29,178 bases of DNA from a virus: positions 1 through 29,178 of the IMG/VR virus record IMGVR_UViG_3300032263_000002; one strand, given 5' to 3'. Shown in pieces: positions 22,551-29,178 of this stretch. The notes under the pieces were generated by a model. The model was not told where the DNA came from. It did not search any database and saw nothing but the letters and a program-made list of their open reading frames with translations. Position numbers and translations under genes: made by a program. Position 1 is the stretch's first letter. Every line of letters begins with the position of its first letter.

Positions 22551-25263
22551 TAAGACTCAGGTATATACGATCAAGTATGACGTCTCTAAAGCCCTAGAAA
22601 ATTTAAAGAAATTAGAAAAAGTCTTACTAAACGCTGACAAAATGGGTAAAGACGTACTCAGGGGGGTGCGTTTGGACCCAGACACGCTGAAAGGTGTCAA
22701 GTCTCTCGCCGCAGCATTGAAGCCTGTTGCGGCTGGAGCTTCCCCCATCAAAGCTGGATTTGACGGGATTGCAGACGCGTCGACAAAAGCGGGTAATGAA
22801 TTTGAAGCCGCGATGGCAAAATTTCGCGCTTCGGCTGCAAAATTTCCTCCCGTTCAAGAAAAAGTTACGCAAAGCCTAAAAAAGACGCAAAAACAGGGCG
22901 AAAAACTTGACCAAATGATGGCTAGATTTAGCAAAAAATCTACCCTTGGCCAAGAAAAAATTAAAAAAGCGACAGACAAAACAACTGAGTCGTTGGCTCG
23001 GACAGACAAAGCCCTACGTAGAGCAATGGCCCCGAAGGGCGAGCGTCGAAAAGCGCAAGACATTCGCGCTATTGCAGCCGCTTCGGGTCTTGCTTCTCAA
23101 TCAATTACTGGCCTGGCGGCAAAATTGTCACTGTTGATCGGAGTAGGAGCAGGTGTCCGGTCGGTTGTATCAGATTACAAGGAATTCGATGCCGCAGTAT
23201 TTTCCGCAGCCGCTAAATTTTCTCGTTTAAATGCAGATCTAAAGCCCGGTACCGAAGCGTTTAAGAATTTCAAAAAAGAACTACGTGAAGCAGGATTAGA
23301 GACAGAGCACAGTGCGGCCGGTGTGGCCAGAGCGGCAGATTTTTGGGCTAAAGCGGGTAAATCTTTAGAGCAAACGAAGGCTGTTCTCCCTATCACCTTA
23401 GATTTCGCCTCGGCTAATCAAAATGCTGAGGGCGCGATGCTAGACGTTGCAGAAGCGGGCGATATCCTGTCGGATGCGTTAGGTCAATTTGGGTTAAACG
23501 CCGAAGATTCGACCAAGTTGATGGAGAATACGGCCCTTGTGTCCGATGTGATGTCCGCAGGTGCTAACCGAGCTAATGTATCTGCCACAGAATTATTCGC
23601 GGCTTATCGTGATGGTGGTCCCGCGATGACCGCTGTGGGACAAGACATTGTGAGTGCGACTGCTCCACTTTTGTTCTTAGCTGATGCTGGCATTAAAGGA
23701 GCCAAAGCCGGGACGCAATTAAAGATTGCACTAGCTTCACTTAATGCGCCGAGTCGACAACAACAAAAAATACTAGACAAGCTAAATGTATCCGTCAAGG
23801 ACTCAAAGGGTAATTTCCGCGGGTTAACTAATATCCTTCTCGATATCACAAAAGCGACTTCCGGTATGGGAACATCGGAAAAATATGGTATCATCTCTAG
23901 GATAATTGGACGCGAGGGTTCGTCGGCTTTCGTGAATCTCCTTGCCCAGGGCGGCGACAAATTAGAAAAGCTTATAGAGGAAATACGAAAGTCTTCGGGC
24001 GAGAGGCAAAGACTCGCTGAATATATGCGTCAATCGGCCTCGGCGCAAATTGAAAGATTTAAACAAAAAATTACTGATCTCGGTTTCCAAATAATTGAAA
24101 ACACTGGTATATTCGACCGCCTTACTGCGGCGATGGACAAAGTTGATTGGAAAAAAGTAAGCGAGGTTGTTGAGAAAGACATCATCCCGGCATTGATCAC
24201 CGCAGGGAAAGTTTTCACAAATACTATAATTCCAGCGCTTCAAAATGCTTATCGGACGATTTCTACTGTTCTCTCTCCGGTGCTAAAAGTATTAAGTGTT
24301 CTTTTCGGAGATCTCAGTAAACAAGGTAACGGGATGGCCGAGACTCTCGGCAATCTAATCTCCCTATGGGTTGCATATCGCGCTGCGATGATGGCATCCA
24401 AGGCAACTGGGATCATATCTTGGTTTGTAGATTTGGTCAAAGGAGCCCAAGCGGCCTCGGCGGCTCAAGTCGCATTAAATACGAGTACCACTGCCACTAA
24501 TGTATCCCTTGGCGAAAGTGTTAAAGCATTCGGTTTATTAAGATCTGCCTCCGCGATATTCGCTGCGGGGATGGCGGGTTGGGCTGTTGGCACTATTATC
24601 CATGAGACACTTATTGACCCCTTGGCGAAGGCTGTTCATGAGTTAAACACCCTTAAACAGGGTATGGATGAATTAAATAATGCAGACTTGTCCAAACGCA
24701 GTCTTGGGGTCCTAAAAGCCGACGCGAAAGATTTAGAAAAAGCTGAAAAATTAGTCGAAAAAACAGAAAAAACGCTTGATCTAGCTTCTGCTATGACCGG
24801 TATGGGTGGTATGGGTGCCATGGGTGCCGGGTTCGGATTTGCGCCTAAGCGAAAACGTGAGATGGGCGAGGTTAAGGAGCTGCAGTCTAAAGTAGGGGAA
24901 GAAATCGAAAGGCGCGAAATCCCGTTGCGGCGAAAGGCGAGGCTAGAACGAGTCCCCGAAGGGTGGGAATCTCCTATGCCGATGCCAATGCCACAGGAGA
25001 CTGGCCTAGGACAATGGAGTGAAATTTTTGTAAAGACACAAAAGGATTATGCGGATAAAACATTGGCATTATTGGCGAAAAAAGAGGCTGGACAAACTAC
25101 CCAGCATTTTGAGATTGGGCCAACAACGATCAATGTAGAAGCCAAAGGAACATCCATCGAGGCTGTCCAAACTGCGGTATCTCGGGGGATTGACCAAGCA
25201 AATCGCCAACAACGCGAGAATGCAAAAGAAATTGCACGTGGGATTGGTCCGAGTGAGATATAA
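22543..25263 (+). CDS. tail tape measure protein
   Basis: 906 residues, GAGG seven bases before ATG. The N-terminal 180 residues are Lys-rich coiled coil. Residues about 205-500 match the TP901-type tape measure core (YKEFDAAVFSAAAKFS, AADFWAKAGKSLEQTKAVLP, GNFRGLTNILLDITKATSGM, IISRIIGREGSSAFVNLLAQ). Hydrophobic stretches near 187, 607 and 671 could enter the host membrane. A Gly/Met-rich linker (GMGGMGAMGAGFG) and a MPMPMP run precede the C-terminus. At the known ratio of about 1.5 angstrom per residue, the tail would be roughly 130-140 nm. It is the longest gene in the window, as expected. Confidence 0.9.
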   Translation: MVDKTQVYTIKYDVSKALENLKKLEKVLLNADKMGKDVLRGVRLDPDTLKGVKSLAAALKPVAAGASPIKAGFDGIADASTKAGNEFEAAMAKFRASAAKFPPVQEKVTQSLKKTQKQGEKLDQMMARFSKKSTLGQEKIKKATDKTTESLARTDKALRRAMAPKGERRKAQDIRAIAAASGLASQSITGLAAKLSLLIGVGAGVRSVVSDYKEFDAAVFSAAAKFSRLNADLKPGTEAFKNFKKELREAGLETEHSAAGVARAADFWAKAGKSLEQTKAVLPITLDFASANQNAEGAMLDVAEAGDILSDALGQFGLNAEDSTKLMENTALVSDVMSAGANRANVSATELFAAYRDGGPAMTAVGQDIVSATAPLLFLADAGIKGAKAGTQLKIALASLNAPSRQQQKILDKLNVSVKDSKGNFRGLTNILLDITKATSGMGTSEKYGIISRIIGREGSSAFVNLLAQGGDKLEKLIEEIRKSSGERQRLAEYMRQSASAQIERFKQKITDLGFQIIENTGIFDRLTAAMDKVDWKKVSEVVEKDIIPALITAGKVFTNTIIPALQNAYRTISTVLSPVLKVLSVLFGDLSKQGNGMAETLGNLISLWVAYRAAMMASKATGIISWFVDLVKGAQAASAAQVALNTSTTATNVSLGESVKAFGLLRSASAIFAAGMAGWAVGTIIHETLIDPLAKAVHELNTLKQGMDELNNADLSKRSLGVLKADAKDLEKAEKLVEKTEKTLDLASAMTGMGGMGAMGAGFGFAPKRKREMGEVKELQSKVGEEIERREIPLRRKARLERVPEGWESPMPMPMPQETGLGQWSEIFVKTQKDYADKTLALLAKKEAGQTTQHFEIGPTTINVEAKGTSIEAVQTAVSRGIDQANRQQRENAKEIARGIGPSEI

Positions 25264-25808
25264 TGACGATACCGAAAAATATAGTAGACGTTGCGAGTCA
25301 AATCAAAAGTGGGACCCTAGGTGTCATCGAGCTCATTAAAATTGGGGACCTCCAAGTATCCGCCTTGACGGCACTATCCGCGCCGAGAGAAAAAGAAGTC
25401 ACTCGCCGAAGAGTGCAAGCTGGGTTTTCCGTAATCAATGGCGTCATTGAATTGCCTACGGATATAGTGCTTGAGATTGTGCTATCCGACCCCGATTTTT
25501 CACCGGAGGCTGGTGTTACTGCGGCATTAACGGGTTCATGGGCTGGATTCACAGAGTCTTGGCGCGACAAACGAGACACCCTACTCGGATATTACAACAC
25601 CAATGAAGTGTTGTCAGTAGTCACGCATGAAAATGTTTATCCGACTAGGGTGATCTCTAAAATTGATCCTCTTTTTGACGCGAATGAAAACTGGAACTGT
25701 TATATCGCCAGTGTGACATTTACGCCATTCGACAACAAACAGCTCACTTCAGCTGCGGATGTAAATAGCGCATTGACCGCGAGTATGATCAACGTCGGAG
25801 GTTTGTAG
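25263..25808 (+). CDS. baseplate / tail-tip protein after the tape measure
   Basis: 181 residues; the ATG shares one base with the tape measure stop. There is a short helical N-terminus, then beta-rich parts (AGFSVINGVIELPTDIVLEI, SWRDKRDTLLGYYNTNEVLS, NWNCYIASVTFTPFDNKQL). It sits where distal-tail or hub-adaptor proteins linking tube and hub are found in small myoviruses. The family is not recognised with certainty. Confidence 0.6.
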   Translation: MTIPKNIVDVASQIKSGTLGVIELIKIGDLQVSALTALSAPREKEVTRRRVQAGFSVINGVIELPTDIVLEIVLSDPDFSPEAGVTAALTGSWAGFTESWRDKRDTLLGYYNTNEVLSVVTHENVYPTRVISKIDPLFDANENWNCYIASVTFTPFDNKQLTSAADVNSALTASMINVGGL

Positions 25809-25809
25809 A

Positions 25810-26124
25810 ATGATCGTCATAAAAACCCTGCCAGGTGTGCCGTACTACGAGGGCACTAAGTCCCTAGATGGCGTCCCCTATCGATTCCGGATTAAATGGG
25901 CGACTTCGTCGGAAACATGGTATATGCATATGACGAGTCTAGTCGACTCAAATGTGACCCTCCGTGGTATCGCGCTATTGCCTGGCAAAGACCTGTTTGC
26001 CAGATATGGTTATTCACACCTACTTGGCAATTTATGGGTAGTTGACCGATCTGGCGCAAACGAGAATCCCGATTATTATGAGATGGGTGTGAGGTGGGAA
26101 TTGCGATATTTCCCCAGAGGATAA
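25810..26124 (+). CDS. baseplate plug protein (Pam3 gp18-like)
   Basis: 104 residues starting one base after the previous stop. The pattern SLDGVPYRFRIKWATSSETW, then LRGIALLPGKDLFARY, HLLGNLWVVD and MGVRWELRYFPRG matches the small beta-barrel domain known as the cyanophage Pam3 baseplate plug (older DUF annotation). It would close the hub's central channel. It is followed by hub and spike genes, as in Pam3-type baseplates. Confidence 0.8.
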   Translation: MIVIKTLPGVPYYEGTKSLDGVPYRFRIKWATSSETWYMHMTSLVDSNVTLRGIALLPGKDLFARYGYSHLLGNLWVVDRSGANENPDYYEMGVRWELRYFPRG

Positions 26125-26125
26125 T

Positions 26126-27205
26126 ATGCCAAGTGTAGTTAACCCACGCATCGCACTACTCATTAAGGGTGCGAGTGACTGGGAATCCGATGGGGAAGTC
26201 CCCAAACTTGACATGTCGATAGATGTGTCGAAAAATTTAGATCCAGAACCGAACGAAGCGACTGTAACTATTGATAATTTAAATGAAAATACCAGATCTC
26301 GAATAATTGACCCCTCGGTACGGGACACCCCTATCGAGATATGGTTTGCCCCGTTCGGCTCCTCCGACTTAGTCAAATGTTTTGTCGGTGAAATAAATTT
26401 TGCACGATCTGAATATCAAGCACCGGGCATACGTACTACACTGGCATGTACCTCCCAACAGTGGCACATGCGCTCAAAATTTATTAGTCGGAAAACGTAT
26501 GAAGCTGGTACCTCTATTTCACAGATCATCGATGATTTAATTGAGGTGATTGACCTACCGACGCAAAAAGCCGATATCCCTACGGGGAACATTATTTTGT
26601 CACAGTCTTTCAGCGGCCCGGCATATATGTTGTTAAAGAAGTTCATCATGAACTACGGTCTTTTTTGTCATATTACAGATGGGATACTTAATATATCAGG
26701 GGTTTATAGTCCTTCTAATCCGACTATCGTCAAAATCCCACGAACGATTCAAGTGTCGGAACCAATGCCTACAGAGCGCAAAGACGCTGTAGACGTACTT
26801 TTGCATACAATTACCGACACGAACAATATCAACCCCTTCGCCAAACAAACAAAACGAGCAAAGCGCCGATGGTCAAAACAGGCCTTGAGTCGCAATGATT
26901 ACACCGAATACGAGGCTGTCGATGACATTATTTTCGGCGTAGAATGCGAGACTCTCGGTATTCCCGTGATAATCCCAGATAATATTGTAGAATTCGAGGG
27001 ACTCCCCTCGAAATATCGTGTCCAAGCTGTTACGCACCATGGGGATACCCGAGAAGGCGTAATCACTAACATACGGGCCGACATCTACGAGGGAGAGACC
27101 ACATATGGAGGAGCGTTCGGTGGGCCAGCAGATGACGCGGCATTAGACCAGATGCGAATCGATATCAAGAAGGATTACGACACCTTAGTGGAGGAGGCCG
27201 GATGA
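26126..27205 (+). CDS. baseplate hub protein (gp27/gpD-like)
   Basis: 359 residues. The N-terminal beta-barrel block (NEATVTIDNLNENTRSRII, IEIWFAPFGSSDLVKCFVGE) and the middle helix-strand block (GTSISQIIDDLIEVIDLPTQ, AYMLLKKFIMNYGLFCHITD, GILNISGV) are typical of hubs related to T4 gp27 and P2 gpD. The C-terminal barrel reads ECETLGIPVIIPDNIVEFEG. As a trimer it would connect the tube to the spike. It overlaps the spike gene by four bases. Confidence 0.85.
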   Translation: MPSVVNPRIALLIKGASDWESDGEVPKLDMSIDVSKNLDPEPNEATVTIDNLNENTRSRIIDPSVRDTPIEIWFAPFGSSDLVKCFVGEINFARSEYQAPGIRTTLACTSQQWHMRSKFISRKTYEAGTSISQIIDDLIEVIDLPTQKADIPTGNIILSQSFSGPAYMLLKKFIMNYGLFCHITDGILNISGVYSPSNPTIVKIPRTIQVSEPMPTERKDAVDVLLHTITDTNNINPFAKQTKRAKRRWSKQALSRNDYTEYEAVDDIIFGVECETLGIPVIIPDNIVEFEGLPSKYRVQAVTHHGDTREGVITNIRADIYEGETTYGGAFGGPADDAALDQMRIDIKKDYDTLVEEAG

Positions 27206-28062
27206 TAGGCTTGTCGGGCATTAAACAACTAATCACTAATTTATTGTGGGCGAAACAGACAGAGATACGGACGCATCTAATCGGGCAAGTTATCTCGTAT
27301 GACCCAGAAACAAATACGGCACAAATTCAACCTGTTACGCGTGTTTTACGCATGACTGACCCGACAAATGTTACGACTGTGGATCTCCCTCAAATTGATG
27401 ACGTACCAGTTAGTCAGGTCGGATCGGGCAAAGTGTGGTGTACAATAGCACCTGCGGTTGGGTCTTATGGGGTTCTACACGTAAGTGATCGTGAAATAGA
27501 GACGTGGCTATCCACTGGGGGGATAGTTGACCCGCAAGTCATTCGACTACATGACATGACGGACGCAATATTCGTCCCCTCGGTTGTCCACCTTAATGAA
27601 GAGGGTGACAACGGCAAATTTGTTGAACAAATCCAAACAGATAGGATTTCATTGCGAACAAGATCCGGAATTACCGAGGTTTCTGTTTTGGATGATGAGA
27701 CCATTTTGTTAAAATCCGAAAAACAACAAACGTCGATTGACGTTGATGGGAACGTCTCCATAGAGACAGATGGAGACATCACTTTCACGGCAGGAGGCAA
27801 TGTCACTACAGACGCAACGGAAACAGTATTGCAGGCTGGGTCAGACTATGCCGTCCAATTCACCGCACTCAAGAGTGCCTTTGATACACTAGTCGGAGAT
27901 TTCAATACCTTGGTTTCCACGTATACTTCACATATACATATCACCACAGCTACAGTCGGAGCAACACCAACACCCGGGGTAATTGCCCCAACAGTGTCTA
28001 CGGGTACCCCGTCTACCGCCTCGATGGATGGCGCAAAAGTCACAGACGTGAGATTGTCATGA
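27202..28062 (+). CDS. baseplate central spike (Gp138 N-terminal domain type)
   Basis: 286 residues. Residues 25-130 fit the Gp138 N-terminal OB-fold: GQVISYDPETNTAQIQPVTR, LPQIDDVPVSQVGSGKV, then SDREIETWLSTGG and RLHDMTDAIFVPSV. A beta-helical stalk of short repeats follows (TSIDVDGNVSIETDGDITF, TAGGNVTTDATETVLQAG). The end contains H-I-H-I, a histidine pair of the kind that binds a metal ion at spike tips, and a Pro/Thr-rich stretch. It pierces the outer envelope at contraction. Confidence 0.88.
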   Translation: MIGLSGIKQLITNLLWAKQTEIRTHLIGQVISYDPETNTAQIQPVTRVLRMTDPTNVTTVDLPQIDDVPVSQVGSGKVWCTIAPAVGSYGVLHVSDREIETWLSTGGIVDPQVIRLHDMTDAIFVPSVVHLNEEGDNGKFVEQIQTDRISLRTRSGITEVSVLDDETILLKSEKQQTSIDVDGNVSIETDGDITFTAGGNVTTDATETVLQAGSDYAVQFTALKSAFDTLVGDFNTLVSTYTSHIHITTATVGATPTPGVIAPTVSTGTPSTASMDGAKVTDVRLS

Positions 28063-28451
28063 AATTGATACATATAAGCAAAAATGACGCAGGAGACTTC
28101 GACATCGAATTAGAAGACGGGATATTTCGCATGTCCGAAGATGGTGAAGCTGCGGCTGTCTCCATGACAGAACGTGTATTGACCGTCCGAAGCGAAGCGC
28201 TAGCGAATCCATTGATTGATATCATCTTAAACCCCTTAGCCGGAGTGGATTGGTATGGTATCATATTCCGTTCGGATGCCACTCGCGCCGAAAAGGAAAC
28301 AGAACTTAAACGCGCTATCTTGTCGACTCCGGGTATAGAGGGTATTATCCGATGGAATTGGGCCCAAACGGGACGGACAGTGACAATCGACGTGAAGGTC
28401 AAATCTGAATGGGGTACCCTCGGGTACACAGAGGAGGTTACTCCACTATGA
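28059..28451 (+). CDS. baseplate wedge protein (gp25/W-like)
   Basis: 130 residues, overlapping the spike stop by four bases. It contains FDIELEDGIFRMSEDGEAAA, then RSEALANPLIDIILNPLAG and RAEKETELKRAILSTPGIEG, followed by a beta strand segment VTIDVKVKSEWGTLGYTEEV. Length, the strand ending I-D-V-K-V and the place between spike and J-like gene are those of the small wedge protein that starts sheath assembly. Confidence 0.75.
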   Translation: MKLIHISKNDAGDFDIELEDGIFRMSEDGEAAAVSMTERVLTVRSEALANPLIDIILNPLAGVDWYGIIFRSDATRAEKETELKRAILSTPGIEGIIRWNWAQTGRTVTIDVKVKSEWGTLGYTEEVTPL

Positions 28452-29178
28452 GCACATATGATTCGACAGGGCTGACTGTCGACACCTACGCCGAGGTGGT
28501 AATAAATCTAATAGCCTTGGCAAAGGATACATTTGGTGAGTCGGTGTCTACCGACGATCAAGAGCTACTCGGACACCTTATTAGACAAGTTGCACTTCAA
28601 ACAGCCGAAGCTAATGAGGTCATACAATCTGTGTATGATAGTTTAAGCGTGGCGAACGCTTCGGGTGTCAGGTTAGATAACCTATTAGAATTGTTGGGGA
28701 TTTTGCGACTTGGGGAAGCATATAGCACAATTACCCTGACATGCACCGCGACAAAGGCATGCACTATACCAGCCGGTAGCCTTGCACGTACCGCAGCCAA
28801 TGTCTATTTTCAGACGGATTCAGATCTCGTATTTACTGGCGCGGGTTCAGACGATGTATCGGCTACATGTACCGTTCGTGGACCATACACAGCAGGTGTC
28901 GGGGATGTAAGTTATATATCCTCAACAGTGAACGGATGGTCAACGGTAACCAATGCCGCAGCTGCTATCCCCGGTAGATATAGAGAGACAGATGCCGAGT
29001 TGAAGGTCCGACATACCGTAGCCGTGGCCACCTCTGGGGATAGAGACGCGGCGAGTATTGTTGAGGCCGTGGGGCAGGTGTCAGGTGTATCCGCAGTGAG
29101 TCTTGTTGAAGATTTCGATAGTCCGACACCGATCTACGTATACGTCATTGGTGGTTCGGACGACGACGTCGCCTCGGC
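28448..29178 (+). CDS. baseplate wedge J-like protein, C-terminus beyond window
   Basis: 243 complete codons are visible from ATG 28448 (GAGGAGG upstream, stop/start overlap ATGA) to the window edge. The family signature is clear: ALQTAEANEVIQSVYDSLSV then ASGVRLDNLLELLGILR, the beta domain ITLTCTATKACTIPAGSLAR, and RYRETDAELKVRHTVAVATS, then SIVEAVGQVSGVSAVSLVED. This is the gpJ / Mu gp47 / gp6 family that forms the ring of the baseplate. It is partial only because of the window edge. Confidence 0.9.
   Translation, partial: MSTYDSTGLTVDTYAEVVINLIALAKDTFGESVSTDDQELLGHLIRQVALQTAEANEVIQSVYDSLSVANASGVRLDNLLELLGILRLGEAYSTITLTCTATKACTIPAGSLARTAANVYFQTDSDLVFTGAGSDDVSATCTVRGPYTAGVGDVSYISSTVNGWSTVTNAAAAIPGRYRETDAELKVRHTVAVATSGDRDAASIVEAVGQVSGVSAVSLVEDFDSPTPIYVYVIGGSDDDVAS

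Noticed and set aside
1-29178. Diversity-generating retroelement behind the variable repeat genes
   Set aside because: No reverse transcriptase or template/variable repeat pair with A-specific changes was found; the variation is by unit duplication.

Overview
The window is a stretch of a tailed-phage (or prophage) genome. Its virion genes point to a contractile-tailed (myovirus-type) phage: large terminase, portal, scaffold, HK97-type capsid, neck proteins, a DUF3383-like sheath, tube, frameshifted tail chaperone, tape measure, and a small baseplate of the kind described for cyanophage Pam3 (plug, hub, Gp138-type spike, gp25/W-like wedge, J-like wedge). Strong Shine-Dalgarno sites and sigma70-like promoter hexamers indicate an ordinary bacterial host. 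The host genus cannot be told from this sequence; one short lipobox lipoprotein is compatible with a diderm host. No integrase, repressor, polymerase, tRNA, CRISPR array or reverse transcriptase was seen.

Layout: (1) Positions 1-6377, all on the minus strand, form one tightly packed leftward operon. It starts from a good promoter near 6397-6424 and carries four paralogues with a conserved MC-x-PASF N-terminal domain followed by 20-residue leucine-rich repeats. Next come six paralogues of YdcK-like left-handed beta-helix (hexapeptide repeat) proteins, then the start of a small conserved phage protein that runs off the left edge. (2) Positions 6378-6933 hold no gene. They contain a roughly 370-bp imperfect inverted repeat centred near 6680 with an AT-rich core and six exact copies of a 13-bp GATC-containing iteron, between divergent promoters. 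(3) Positions 6934-9168 carry a Cys-rich lipoprotein, a putative small terminase, the large terminase and two tiny genes, one membrane-bound. (4) Positions 9168-15048 carry portal, scaffold, capsid, capsid accessory, unknown and hydrolase-like genes. (5) Positions 15041-19465 carry a large multidomain lectin-like adhesin and neck/connector/tail-completion genes. (6) Positions 19476-25263 carry sheath, two tube-like genes, G/GT chaperone and tape measure. (7) Positions 25263-29178 carry the baseplate, ending inside the J-like gene.

The rightward genes form one assembly line with one- to four-base stop/start overlaps, which suggests translational coupling. The leftward operon is unrelated to virion assembly. 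It looks like a variable accessory region in which solenoid proteins expand and contract by recombination within and between genes. The most unusual features are this double paralogue array, the GATC-rich palindromic iteron region separating the two transcription units, a 23-bp perfect inverted repeat between portal and scaffold, and a clear -1 frameshift site in the tail chaperone gene.
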